This document shows positions 10,120 through 19,152 of a stretch of DNA of 64,000 nt, in pieces. The notes under the pieces were generated by a model. That model did not search any database and was not told the DNA's origin. It was given only the letters and a program-made list of their open reading frames with translations. Position 1 is the stretch's first letter. The number at the start of each line of letters is the position of its first letter. A program made the position numbers and the translations under genes. The DNA is taken from positions 2,086,001 to 2,150,000 of the forward strand of contig NC_017249.1 of the NCBI RefSeq assembly GCF_000284375.1, in the 5' to 3' direction. Source of the stretch: Bradyrhizobium japonicum USDA 6 (GTDB lineage: Bacteria; Pseudomonadota; Alphaproteobacteria; Rhizobiales; Xanthobacteraceae).

Positions 10120-10127
10120 GGTCTTGC

Positions 10128-12105
<1,978 letters not shown>

Positions 12106-12176
12106 GCACATCCTCCATGTCAGTTCAGCGATGTTCAAAAACCGGAGCCAGCAAACGGCCCCTGGGCGAAAAGGAC

Positions 12177-12203
12177 CTAGGATCCGAAAAACCGCCGTTC
12201 AAG
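12177..12203 (-). promoter_or_regulatory. RpoH-like promoter of groESL
   Basis: On the minus strand: CTTGAA (12203-12198), a 15-base spacer and TCCTAG (12182-12177). It is the same motif as before two hsp20 genes and ftsH in this window. Predicted start of transcription is near 12170, about 65 bases before the groES ATG. Confidence 0.6.
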
Positions 12204-12220
12204 GGGTGTTTGAAAAATAT

Positions 12221-12247
12221 TTGTCACTCTGACCGTCCGAGTGCCAA
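12221..12247 (-). promoter_or_regulatory. CIRCE-like operator (HrcA site) upstream of groES
   Basis: An inverted repeat with arms TTGTCACTC and GAGTGCCAA separated by exactly nine bases. The CIRCE consensus is TTAGCACTC-N9-GAGTGCTAA: the left arm matches at 7 of 9 positions and the right arm at 8 of 9. It lies 18 bases upstream of the RpoH-like -35, which is unusual because CIRCE normally overlaps the transcription start, so a second promoter may overlap it. Confidence 0.6.
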
Positions 12248-12376
12248 CCGCGGTGAAGGACGGATTTGGCTCGACCAGCTAACCGGGGAGCGCTCATCCA
12301 TTCATCGCCCTCGCTCCGTAGCTGACTGCGGATTGAGGCGTCTGCCCCATGTCGAACCCCGCCAAGAACGCCGAAC

Positions 12377-12544
12377 ATGGACGACTATCGCGACCTGGTG
12401 ATTGCTGGTCTGGCGGTGCTGTGTGCAGGTCTCATGTTGGTCGCCGGTCTCCTGTTCATTCTGAGTTCGTCCGACGGGTCGAAACCGGCGGAGCTTGAGC
12501 CGCCAAGCCCGCAAGTCGCGGCATGGAGTCCTTTGGAGACGTAG
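12377..12544 (+). CDS. Small single-span membrane protein, 55 aa
   Basis: Encodes MDDYRDLVIAGLAVL and continues through one strongly hydrophobic helix (about residues 8-30) into a Ser/Pro/Glu-rich tail ending AAWSPLET. No family is recognised and the ribosome binding site is weak. It resembles the 30-residue protein at 16239 (MDDPYDLVLG followed by a helix), which raises the chance that both are real. Divergent from groESL inside the stress block. Confidence 0.5.
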   Translation: MDDYRDLVIAGLAVLCAGLMLVAGLLFILSSSDGSKPAELEPPSPQVAAWSPLET

Positions 12545-12547
12545 GCG

Positions 12548-12729
12548 TTATGGAAAGCCAGGGGTCAGAGCCGCTTCTTTTCCTGCTTTCGCCTTCATCA
12601 CGTCCGCTTGAGTGCGATAGGCCTTTGCCAAGTTCAAGAGGCTCTCCGAGATTTCTGCATCAGCGGCCACTCTCGTTCGTCGCTCGGCTTTGTCGGCCTG
12701 CTTTCGCAGGAATCGATTTCCTTTGCCAT
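12548..12729 (-). pseudogene. Small helical hypothetical protein, frameshifted
   Basis: Starting at 12729 the frame reads MAKEID and then is lost. From the next codons a different frame reads FLRKQADKAERRTRVAADAE and continues SESLLNLAKAYRTQADVMKA to a stop at 12548. Adding one base at the AA of 12711-12712 would join them into a protein of about 60 residues. The composition (Ala/Lys/Arg-rich, fully helical) is typical of short soluble proteins seen in Bradyrhizobium stress regions. Function unknown. Confidence 0.5.
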
Positions 12730-12860
12730 GGCGGATGCCGCACGCGAATGAACATCGAGCTCTGGCTATCCTTCAACGTATCATGATATCGCGCTACCTC
12801 TGTTTCGCACAGATAGGCGAGGCGCCTTGCCCTGGGCGGGCCGACGCACTGCGATCGAAG

Positions 12861-13574
12861 TCAGCTTGCCTTCCTGTCGACGTGCTGGAAGGATGCTGGC
12901 GTAATCTGCGGCTCCTCGAGATCGAGCAGTGCGTCGATCACCTCCTGGAGACGGGAGGGACCCGGCAACAAGTTGCCCTTCGAGTGCTCCGTCTCGAGCT
13001 GATAGGCATCAAGAGCCCGGCGCCGCAGGATGTCGCGTTTTCGGGTCGGCGACAGATTGCTGTCCAGCAGCACGTGTTTCGGATCTGCGTAGCTCTCGGC
13101 AGGCTCAGCCCCAGGCCCGAACCCGTGACGGATCACCTCCGGTCCAAGTGTCCGCTCGATCCATTCAAGCCGCCGGCGACGCTGCCGGCTGGCGTCTCGG
13201 CCCTCAACCTCGGGATTGTCCGAAACCAGCCGCGGCTTCGATTCCTGCGCGAAGCCTTGCACCGTGTATTGCAGACCTTGGCGACGCGCATATGCGATGG
13301 CGGCTTCGGCGGACGGGAACGAAAGCTCGACCTGCGAAAGGGTGTCGTCGTCGCCGGTCCAGCCCATCAGGGGTTCGACAAACGGGGCCCCGCGGCGCTC
13401 GAAACGCAGCGTCCAGCGCTGGGCGCGCGCGCGTCCCGAAGTCATCGGCGAGGGGGTAGGCTTGTAGATCACGGCCTGCGCATCCGCCGGAAATACCGAC
13501 TTCGTCACCGGCGCCTCTGCAACGGGCCGGCGCGCCGTAAACTCCGAATGAGCCGATAAAGGCGCGATGTTCAT
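12861..13574 (-). CDS. NDUFS4-like (complex I accessory domain) protein with C-terminal extension
   Basis: A 237-residue protein. Residues about 34-105 match the NDUFS4 family (ETC complex I subunit conserved region): VIYKPTPSPMTSGRARAQRW, then FVEPLMGWTGDDDTLSQVEL and FPSAEAAIAYARRQGLQYTV. The remaining 130 residues are basic and helical, have no recognised domain, and are not part of canonical bacterial NDUFS4 homologues, which are about 100 residues long. Placement between groESL and hsp20 genes suggests a stress-linked role rather than routine respiratory assembly. Start at 13574. Confidence 0.7.
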   Translation of the reverse strand: MNIAPLSAHSEFTARRPVAEAPVTKSVFPADAQAVIYKPTPSPMTSGRARAQRWTLRFERRGAPFVEPLMGWTGDDDTLSQVELSFPSAEAAIAYARRQGLQYTVQGFAQESKPRLVSDNPEVEGRDASRQRRRRLEWIERTLGPEVIRHGFGPGAEPAESYADPKHVLLDSNLSPTRKRDILRRRALDAYQLETEHSKGNLLPGPSRLQEVIDALLDLEEPQITPASFQHVDRKAS

Positions 13575-13627
13575 GAACGCCTCCTTCGAACCAGGCGGGC
13601 GGGAGCGAGGCTCCCGTCCGCTTCGTC

Positions 13628-14119
13628 TTACTTTCCGTTGATTGCGATCCTTTTCACCTTTCGCTCCGCCGTAGGTAACTTCGGCAGCGTGACGGTGAGG
13701 ACTCCGTCCTTGAACGATGCGGCGACTTTATCCTGCTCGACGTCGTTGACGGGAATGCGCCGCTCGAAACGTCCGTAGTAGCGCTCGCTGAAGCGACGCT
13801 CCTTGTCTTCCGTTTCGCTCTTCTTCTCACCGCTGATCGTCAGCACGCCGTCGGCAAGTTCGACCTCGACGTCTTTCTGCTCGATACCGGGAAGCTCGGC
13901 GATAACCTTCACTTCCTTGTCGGTCTCGTTGAGCTCGACGCTGGGCCACCCCATCGTCGCCGGTGGGGCGAACCGGCCGATATCGACGCTACGGAATACG
14001 TCGTCGAATAGCCGATTCATCTCGCGATGCAGCGAGAGAAACGGGTTGTCTCCCTCGGTGCGTCGCGCAGGTACATTGCGTGAGCCGTTGTTCCATGGAA
14101 TGAGTTCGCGTAGTGCCAT
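13628..14119 (-). CDS. Hsp20 family small heat-shock protein (first of three)
   Basis: A 163-residue alpha-crystallin protein. A short N-terminal arm (LFDDVFRSVDIGRF) precedes the alpha-crystallin domain (about 55-155) with PSVELNETDKEVKVIAELPG, VELADGVLTISGEKK and the conserved SFKDGVLTVTLPK. The C-terminal tail ends VKRIAINGK. It binds unfolding proteins as an oligomeric holdase. A strong AAGGAGG lies before the ATG at 14119. It lies 98 bases after the next hsp20 gene in the same direction and may be read through from that gene's heat-regulated promoter. It is clearly distinct from the two closely similar hsp20 genes next to it. Confidence 0.93.
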   Translation of the reverse strand: MALRELIPWNNGSRNVPARRTEGDNPFLSLHREMNRLFDDVFRSVDIGRFAPPATMGWPSVELNETDKEVKVIAELPGIEQKDVEVELADGVLTISGEKKSETEDKERRFSERYYGRFERRIPVNDVEQDKVAASFKDGVLTVTLPKLPTAERKVKRIAINGK

Positions 14120-14217
14120 TTGTGGTCCTCCTTTTCTTGGGTTTGGTCAGTCAATCGACCAGCAGTCCGCAGCGCGGACCAAGCCGCGCAAGCGGTTCGC
14201 TGTGCAGCCAGCCGGTG

Positions 14218-14670
14218 TCAGGCCGCCTGCGTCCGACCGCTCTTCTGGTGGTCGTTGCCGGCAACATCGATCGCGATTTGACGCGGCTTCAGCGCCTCCG
14301 GCACTTCCCGAGCCAGGGCAATCCTGAGCAGGCCGTCTTCGAACGTCGCGTCCTTGACCTGGACGTAGTCGGCCAGGTTGAATACGCGCCGGAAGGGCCG
14401 GACGGAGATTCCCCGATACAGGTAGTCGCGTTCATCCTCGTTGGCCTTGCGGCCTTCGACCGTGAGCGTCGAGCGCTCTGCGGTGATCGCCACGTCGTCC
14501 GGGGTGAAGCCGACCAGCGCCAGCGAAATCCGGTACTGGTCCTCGCTGGTGCGCTCGATATCGTACGGCGGGTAAGTGTCGCCGTCGTCTACCGTGTCGT
14601 TCACCAGGTCTAAGAGGCGGTCGAACCCGATGGTCGAACGCCAGAAGGGTGATAGATCGTAGGTTCTCAT
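14218..14670 (-). CDS. Hsp20 family protein, class A (second of three)
   Basis: A 150-residue IbpA/HspA-like protein starting MRTYDLSPFWRSTIGFDRL. The alpha-crystallin core contains YDIERTSEDQYRISLALVGF, LTVEGRKANEDERDYLYRGI and FEDGLLRIALAREVPE. The start at 14670 was chosen because AGGAGG lies directly upstream and the longer frame upstream is the leader RNA. It is closely related to the divergent gene at 15160 (same MR-YD-SP-WRSTIGFDRL start). Upstream are a ROSE-like leader and an RpoH-like promoter. Confidence 0.95.
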   Translation of the reverse strand: MRTYDLSPFWRSTIGFDRLLDLVNDTVDDGDTYPPYDIERTSEDQYRISLALVGFTPDDVAITAERSTLTVEGRKANEDERDYLYRGISVRPFRRVFNLADYVQVKDATFEDGLLRIALAREVPEALKPRQIAIDVAGNDHQKSGRTQAA

Positions 14671-14765
14671 AACCACATCCTCCTCTGAGCAATATGGATA
14701 GGAGCAACATCGGGGTTCTCTCCGATGGCCTCTGCCGGACCCGACGAGGCATCCGGCGCCACGCT
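14671..14765 (-). promoter_or_regulatory. ROSE-like RNA thermometer before hsp20
   Basis: The minus-strand leader ends ATTGCTC, a short loop, GAGGAGGAT and GTGGTT before the ATG. In ROSE elements a U(U/C)GCU segment pairs with the GGAGG of the ribosome binding site and melts on heating, and the order here fits. Additional short hairpins occur upstream in the leader. The assignment is by pattern; folding was not computed. Confidence 0.65.
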
Positions 14766-14784
14766 GCGCGTAGCTGCACAAAAA

Positions 14785-14810
14785 CTAGGATGCGGCGATT
14801 TTGTTTCAAG
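14785..14810 (-). promoter_or_regulatory. RpoH-like promoter of the 14.2-14.7 kb hsp20
   Basis: On the minus strand: CTTGAA (14810-14805), 14 bases, TCCTAG (14790-14785). It is nearly the same as the groESL promoter and would produce a leader of about 110 bases, enough to hold the ROSE element. Confidence 0.65.
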
Positions 14811-15016
14811 AGGATGTAGGATTCGAAAAGCGACTAGCCGACGGACCGGTCGTGCCACGCGAAGCCTCCTAGAAAGTCGAACGTCGCCGCGTCAGTCGAC
14901 GACGGGCAAAGACTTGCGGGCCTCATGTCTCGCCTCCGAATCCCCCGGGGCTGCTTGTGGCGCTGCGGAAACCCGTTGACCAGACGGCCCGGGCTGGCTG
15001 GAAATTTTTCGGACCC

Positions 15017-15043
15017 CTTGAAACCAAAACCGGTTTTTATAAT
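15017..15043 (+). promoter_or_regulatory. RpoH-like promoter of the 15.2-15.6 kb hsp20
   Basis: CTTGAA (15017-15022), a 15-base spacer and TATAAT (15038-15043). The -35 element equals that of the other heat-shock promoters in this window; the -10 is closer to the housekeeping form. It faces away from the promoter at 14785-14810, making a divergent heat-shock promoter pair. Confidence 0.65.
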
Positions 15044-15061
15044 TTTCCAGTCGCCACCGCA

Positions 15062-15159
15062 GGGTGGTCCGGGCGCCTGATGGGCCCGGGAAACCAGAGA
15101 CGGGCACCGGTCGTGTCCGGTGCCGCTCGTACCCATTTTGCTCTTTGGAGGATCTGGCT
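15062..15159 (+). promoter_or_regulatory. ROSE RNA thermometer before hsp20
   Basis: The leader contains a hairpin of the GGGCGCC/GGGCCC type, a perfect 8-bp hairpin GGCACCGG/CCGGTGCC (15103-15124), and the final element TTTTGCTCTTTGGAGGATC just before the ATG. The TTGCTC segment opposite GGAGG is the hallmark of Bradyrhizobium ROSE elements, which hide the ribosome binding site at normal temperature. This is one of the clearest RNA features in the window. Confidence 0.8.
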
Positions 15160-15606
15160 ATGCGCAGTTACGACTTCTCTCCCCTTTGGCGTTCGACCAT
15201 CGGTTTCGACCGCCTCTTCGACCTCGCGGAATCCGCCCAGCGCGCGACCGAGGACAACTATCCGCCCTACAACATCGAACGGCTCGGCGAAGACAGCTAC
15301 CAAATCTCGCTGGCGGTGGCCGGCTTCTCGCCCGACGAAATCTCGATCACGGCCGAGCAGAACGTCGTGACGATCGAAGGCAACAAGCCCGAAAAGGCCG
15401 AGCGCGAGTTCCTGTACCGTGGCATCTCGACCCGGCACTTCAAGCGGCAGTTCAACCTGGCCGACTACGTCCAGGTCAAGAGCGCCTCGTTCGACAACGG
15501 GCTGCTGAAGATCGAGCTGGTCCGGGAAATCCCCGAGGCCATGAAGCCGCGGCGGATCGCCATCAACGGCAGCAACGTCCATCAGATCGAAGCCAAGGCG
15601 GCTTGA
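15160..15606 (+). CDS. Hsp20 family protein, class A (third of three)
   Basis: A 148-residue small heat-shock protein starting MRSYDFSPLWRSTIGFDRLF. The alpha-crystallin domain shows YNIERLGEDSYQISLAVAGF, VVTIEGNKPEKAEREFLYRG and FDNGLLKIELVREIPE. It ends HQIEAKAA. The start at 15160 follows GGAGG, which is part of the ROSE thermometer. It is a close paralogue of the divergent gene at 14218-14670. Downstream, the 107-residue gene at 15679 probably belongs to the same transcript. Confidence 0.95.
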   Translation: MRSYDFSPLWRSTIGFDRLFDLAESAQRATEDNYPPYNIERLGEDSYQISLAVAGFSPDEISITAEQNVVTIEGNKPEKAEREFLYRGISTRHFKRQFNLADYVQVKSASFDNGLLKIELVREIPEAMKPRRIAINGSNVHQIEAKAA

Positions 15607-15678
15607 GCGAATACCCTGCGGCGGCCCGGCCTCGTTGTGTCGGGCTGCCGCCCACACTCGTCTAGAATGGAGGAAAAC

Positions 15679-16002
15679 ATGCGGCCGACGACCGCCACCC
15701 ACGGCAACGTTTTCGACTTCCACGCGCTGCTGCACCCCGGTACCGTCTTCGAGCATCCCAAGGACGTGGTATCGCATCCGGATCTGACGCTGGCCGAGAA
15801 GCGGGCGATCCTTGCCTCCTGGGCTTCCGACGCTTCAGCAATCGCCTCATGTCCCGCGTTGCGGGCTCCGGAAGGACTGAAGGCGCCCGTAAGCATTGAC
15901 GTCATCCTTGAGGCGTTATGTGAACTCGATGGCGGCCCGCGCAACCCGCCTGGTGGCACACCAAAGCGCCGGTTCTCAACGGCGCGGGCGCTGGCAGCTT
16001 GA
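15679..16002 (+). CDS. Hypothetical protein, 107 aa, hsp20-operon partner
   Basis: A 107-residue soluble protein with conserved-looking blocks FDFHALLHPGTVFEHPKDVV, LTLAEKRAILASWASDASAI and GPRNPPGG. I recognise it as a common unnamed protein that follows heat-shock genes in Bradyrhizobium and relatives; no catalytic motif is visible. GGAGG lies before the ATG at 15679. The start at 15679 excludes a longer open frame that runs through a hairpin-forming spacer. Likely co-transcribed with the hsp20 gene and therefore heat-induced. Confidence 0.75.
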   Translation: MRPTTATHGNVFDFHALLHPGTVFEHPKDVVSHPDLTLAEKRAILASWASDASAIASCPALRAPEGLKAPVSIDVILEALCELDGGPRNPPGGTPKRRFSTARALAA

Positions 16003-16013
16003 GGAGAGATCGC

Positions 16014-16217
16014 ATGGACGATATCCAGTTACCTCGTCACGTGATCGACCGTCTGGAGCATCGCTGGGCGAACCGGCTGCAGCAGGGCGCGAAGGCCTGG
16101 AGCGGCGAGAGGGGCAGTTCGGTCCGGTTACGCCATGTGCAGTCCTACGGTCCGCGAGACATCCCTGTCACCGTCAGACGTGCTCGCCGTGCTGCGGATG
16201 CGCCGAGGTACGAATAG
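16014..16217 (+). CDS. Hypothetical protein, 67 aa, basic
   Basis: A 67-residue basic protein starting MDDIQLPRHVIDRLEHRWAN and rich in Arg, without membrane segments. GAGGAGAG precedes the ATG. It starts 12 bases after the 107-residue gene and so is the third gene of the hsp20 operon. No family recognised with certainty. The Arg-rich C terminus could bind nucleic acid or an acidic partner; that is speculation. Confidence 0.6.
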   Translation: MDDIQLPRHVIDRLEHRWANRLQQGAKAWSGERGSSVRLRHVQSYGPRDIPVTVRRARRAADAPRYE

Positions 16218-16238
16218 AATCGCAAGACTTCGAAAGCG

Positions 16239-16331
16239 ATGGATGACCCATACGATCTAGTGCTGGGCATGTTTGCTTTGGCGATCGCTGCCGTCATGCT
16301 GGTGAAGCGGATCGCGATCAACGGCAAGTGA
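16239..16331 (+). CDS. Small single-span membrane peptide, 30 aa
   Basis: Encodes MDDPYDLVLGMFALAIAAVM and ends LVKRIAINGK: an acidic N terminus, one helix and a basic end. It starts 22 bases after the preceding gene. The MDD-x-x-DLV start resembles the 55-residue membrane protein at 12377. Too short for family assignment; support comes from composition, operon position and the resemblance. Confidence 0.45.
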   Translation: MDDPYDLVLGMFALAIAAVMLVKRIAINGK

Positions 16332-16563
16332 GGAAGGATCGGGCGCAAGCCCACGGTCCAGCCCGGGCCGATCTGCGCAGCCAGTTCGAGCTGAAGGCTT
16401 GATCGTCAATCCCGGCCTTCACCGGCCGCAGGGCAACGCTCGCCACTTTTTCTGCCCAGCCACTGCGTTGGCCCGAAAAGATTCGGCATGCTGGGCGGGA
16501 AGGGGCCAGTCCGGCCCGCATAGGCCGGCAACTGGGGTGGCATCATGCAGGGCGCTGGTCCTT

Positions 16564-16827
16564 CTAATCAGGAGGACATTCCGGGCAGGTGTCACCGATC
16601 GAGTTCAGTACGTCGCGAACCTCGGCTGCCGCTTCATCGGGGGAGACCCCTGCTGGCGGGTCTTCACGGGCGATATCGATCGCTCGCTCCCATGCATGCG
16701 GATCAGCGCGGTCCTGCATCCAACCGTGCTCCTGGCATTCGCGGATGGCGCCAGCGTTCTGAAGCACGTCAATCGCCCATCCGCGCATAGTCCGGATCGC
16801 CGGCCTTCGCTCCCTTTTCATCAGCAT
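16564..16827 (-). CDS. Hypothetical protein, 87 aa
   Basis: An 87-residue acidic soluble protein starting MLMKRERRPAIRTMRGWAID, with a central WERAIDIAREDPPAGVSPDE and a Cys pair near the C terminus (CPECPPD). AGGAG lies eight bases before the ATG at 16827, which favours this start over the upstream one at 16884. It resembles unannotated small proteins common in Bradyrhizobium. Function unknown. Confidence 0.6.
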   Translation of the reverse strand: MLMKRERRPAIRTMRGWAIDVLQNAGAIRECQEHGWMQDRADPHAWERAIDIAREDPPAGVSPDEAAAEVRDVLNSIGDTCPECPPD

Positions 16828-17313
16828 CGAAATAGCTCCTGACGGCGAATCATTTTGTCCGCTATTCGTTCCGTCTGCTAGCACATGGCAGGGATTCGCA
16901 AGGGTGAGAGCTCGAGTTTTGGAGTGTAATGCGCCCCGCGAACTGCTCGCTTCAGGTTACACGCTTGAAGTGAACGGCACACTGAAGGCCGCATTTGCGG
17001 TCAGGGAAGGCGCCACGGCAAGAAGCTGTGAAAACGTTTCTAAATGCTTCAGGGACGCGCAGAGCAAAGTTCGCGAGGGGTCCCAGTGCCTGAACTTGGT
17101 TTTCTTGGCTTTCGTTTGGGCGCGTGCGGCAAGTGCCGCACCGGGCTTATATGAGCTGAGTCAAGGGCGGCCGGCCCCGGGGACTCGGAGGCTGTCATCG
17201 TCCGCTGCTGGCGAATGATACCGGAACGGGTAGTAGCGGATTATAGGCACTTCCTTTTTTGTAAGTGAGCAATATTGACCAGCCGGAATGAGCCACACGG
17301 CCTATGGTCTGCC
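16828..17313. other. Intergenic region, nothing recognised
   Basis: About 480 bases. A plus-strand frame (16904-17218) is open but its translation (Cys/Ser/Arg-rich) is not protein-like. I see no tRNA, repeat or strong promoter. Confidence 0.4.
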
Positions 17314-17553
17314 ATGCTGATTTATTGCTTCTCCGTTCGCAACGCCGATGGAAGCTATCGTGAGGCCACCGGACAGATCACTCTGACCGACGACAATGCT
17401 GCGCGAGCTTTCGGCAAGGCGATGATGCGAGACATGATGCGTGGCGGCGCCCCGCGATATGCAGGCTGGACCCTGGATGTTGTCGAGGGCGCACGTTCAG
17501 CTTGCCGTCTCCACTTTCCCTCGGAACCAATCCGGTCCGCCGCACTTAAATAG
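17314..17553 (+). CDS. Small protein of the DUF6894 type, 79 aa
   Basis: A 79-residue protein beginning MLIYCFSVRNADGSYREATG and containing LTDDNAARAFGKAMMRDMMR. The pattern of aromatic-rich beta strand, DG turn and an Ala-rich helix is that of the short DUF6894 proteins abundant in Bradyrhizobium. The ATG at 17314 was chosen over one 39 bases upstream because the family begins at this strand. Function unknown. Confidence 0.6.
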   Translation: MLIYCFSVRNADGSYREATGQITLTDDNAARAFGKAMMRDMMRGGAPRYAGWTLDVVEGARSACRLHFPSEPIRSAALK

Positions 17554-17559
17554 CTTGGG

Positions 17560-17952
17560 ATGAGGTGTGCTGTGGGAATTTCCGCGACCAAGTGACCCGT
17601 CGTTCTTATCGTCGAAGATGACTATTTGCTCCGAATGAACGCCGCAGAAATGATTAGTGACGCCGGTTTCGACGTTATTGACGCTTGCAACCCTGACGAA
17701 GCAATTGCAATTCTCGAAACCCGTCCGGACATTCACGTCGTCTTTACTGACATCCAAATGCCCGGCTCAATGGATGGCCTCAAGCTCGCCAGATTTGTTA
17801 GGGGCCGATGGCCGCCGATCAAGATCGTCGCGACCTCCGGCTTCGTCAACGTTGGGAAAGACGACTTGCCGGAAGGCAGTCGCTTCCTGCCAAAGCCCTA
17901 CAGCCCAGAGCAAATCGTTGCGACGCTTCGTGAATTGACCGCAACCGCGTGA
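17560..17952 (+). pseudogene. Single-domain response regulator interrupted near its start
   Basis: From 17596 the frame encodes a receiver domain: PVVLIVEDDYLLRMNAAEMI (acidic pocket), then HVVFTDIQMPGSMDGLKLAR (phospho-acceptor Asp), ATSGF and a final LPKPYSPEQI (conserved Lys). The natural start appears to be the ATG at 17560, but an in-frame TGA at 17593-17595 separates it from the domain. No start codon lies between that stop and the acidic pocket; the next possible start (TTG 17626) would delete it. One base change at the TGA would restore about 130 residues. Receiver-only proteins usually act as phospho-relays. Confidence 0.65.
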
Positions 17953-18014
17953 GCCGCGGTCGCGAATGCCCCTCAACGGACATCGCTTGCCGCGGAAGGC
18001 CGGGATTTCTGACG

Positions 18015-18176
18015 CTACTTTGCGTCTGCATCGTCGCTCTGCGGCCGCTTGCGGATCAGACCGAGCCAGCCTTGTACGATCTGCAGCCACCGGGCCCGAT
18101 CCATCTCGCTGGTTGACCGGTCGGCCTCTTTCTGGGCTTCTGCCGCCTTCTCTCGATACTCGTCGTCACGGGTCAT
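18015..18176 (-). CDS. Small hypothetical protein, 53 aa
   Basis: A 53-residue protein starting MTRDDEYREKAAEAQKEADR and continuing with ARWLQIVQGWLGLIRKRPQS. The amphipathic first half and the WLQIVQGWLGL segment match a very common short Bradyrhizobium hypothetical protein. It lies on the minus strand with similar small genes at 18.2-19.0 kb, though gaps separate them. No function known. Confidence 0.6.
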   Translation of the reverse strand: MTRDDEYREKAAEAQKEADRSTSEMDRARWLQIVQGWLGLIRKRPQSDDADAK

Positions 18177-18223
18177 GCAAAGACATGCGTGCCGCGTTGA
18201 TGTTGTTCCTCAGCCCAGTCCAT

Positions 18224-18409
18224 CTAGCCGGGCGAGTCAGGGCTCTTGAATCGTTCGATGAGCCGGTCGAGTTCCCAGAGTTCTACGTCGAAACCGTCCA
18301 CCAGCAACTTTGCCTTTGCTCTGGCTTGCGCCTCGTCCGGGCAATCGAGATCAACACGGAACTGGACGTGTCCGTCCGGGCTAAGGATGTAGGCCCGATA
18401 GTCAGCCAT
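18224..18409 (-). CDS. Small DUF6894-like hypothetical protein, 61 aa
   Basis: A 61-residue protein starting MADYRAYILSPDGHVQFRVD and containing CPDEAQARAKAKLLVDGFDV. The aromatic start, DG turn and Ala-rich helix are typical of short Bradyrhizobium proteins of the DUF6894-like kind. It is the last of several minus-strand small genes (18.2-19.0 kb). Confidence 0.6.
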   Translation of the reverse strand: MADYRAYILSPDGHVQFRVDLDCPDEAQARAKAKLLVDGFDVELWELDRLIERFKSPDSPG

Positions 18410-18423
18410 TGAAACCGCTCATC

Positions 18424-18618
18424 CTATCGGAGGGTTTCAGTTTCGGAGGAGCCGAACTGTTTCATGGCATGCTCCACTTCATCGGCGAGCCGGCTAAGGT
18501 GAGCATGCAGTCGATCGAACACGTCTCGTTTTCCCTGATCGGTGGCAAGGTCTCGGATCAGCGCAGCCTCGGCTGCGTCGTTTCGAAGCTTCTCGATGCA
18601 GGCGACGTAATCCTTCAT
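18424..18618 (-). CDS. Small helical hypothetical protein, 64 aa
   Basis: A 64-residue all-helical protein starting MKDYVACIEKLRNDAAEAAL, with a heptad-like C-terminal half (FDRLHAHLSRLADEVEHAMK). A common short protein in Bradyrhizobium with no assigned function. Its stop is 14 bases before the next small gene, so the two are probably one transcript. Confidence 0.6.
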   Translation of the reverse strand: MKDYVACIEKLRNDAAEAALIRDLATDQGKRDVFDRLHAHLSRLADEVEHAMKQFGSSETETLR

Positions 18619-18642
18619 GTTTCCCTGTTCGCTAAGATGGCC

Positions 18643-18828
18643 TCAATGCTTTGTCGGTTTTTCGATAATCTCGACGTTGGCACGGAGGCCCGACCGGTGA
18701 AGCTTCAGCAGCCCCTGCGCCAACTGCCGCAGATCGTTGCGAGCGGCCCCGATGGGGAGTTTGCGCGCCCGTCGAAGGGCATCTGCCGCATGAACGATCA
18801 GAGGCGCTTTCAGTTTCCGGTCGCTCAT
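18643..18828 (-). CDS. Small hypothetical protein, 61 aa
   Basis: Starts MSDRKLKAPLIVHAADALRR and ends ANVEIIEKPTKH; basic and helical. The start at 18828 overlaps the stop of the preceding gene by four bases (ATGA), which is why it is preferred to the ATG further upstream. Translational coupling supports a real gene. Function unknown. Confidence 0.6.
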   Translation of the reverse strand: MSDRKLKAPLIVHAADALRRARKLPIGAARNDLRQLAQGLLKLHRSGLRANVEIIEKPTKH

Positions 18829-19031
18829 TTTGGCGTCTGCAAGCCGGGGGAATGCAGCCAATCGCTGACATGGGCGGCCGTCTCGGCCTGTCGGGCTCGT
18901 CGGAGAAGCAGCTCCCGTGACAGGCTGCCAGGCGGTTCTCTTTCGGCCGCTTCCCTGAATTTTTTGGCCTCTGCCGCCAATCGCTCTTCAAATGTCGATG
19001 TGTGTTTGACACGCCGGCGCACCTTGACCAT
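18825..19031 (-). CDS. Small basic hypothetical protein, 68 aa
   Basis: A 68-residue protein with a basic start (MVKVRRRVKHTSTFEERLAA) and a long helix containing RELLLRRARQAETAAHVSDW. It is the first gene of the minus-strand cluster of small genes ending at 18224. This type of protein is widespread and unnamed in Bradyrhizobium. Confidence 0.6.
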   Translation of the reverse strand: MVKVRRRVKHTSTFEERLAAEAKKFREAAEREPPGSLSRELLLRRARQAETAAHVSDWLHSPGLQTPK

Positions 19032-19152
19032 GGCAAACCCCTATCCAAAACGCCTCCCGGCGATTTTTAAATCTCCCGCAGCAATGGCGTCTGTCCGGTG
19101 TCAGACTCAAATCAAAATGGGTATCCGTTTTCGAGTCGTCCCGCGCCATCGA

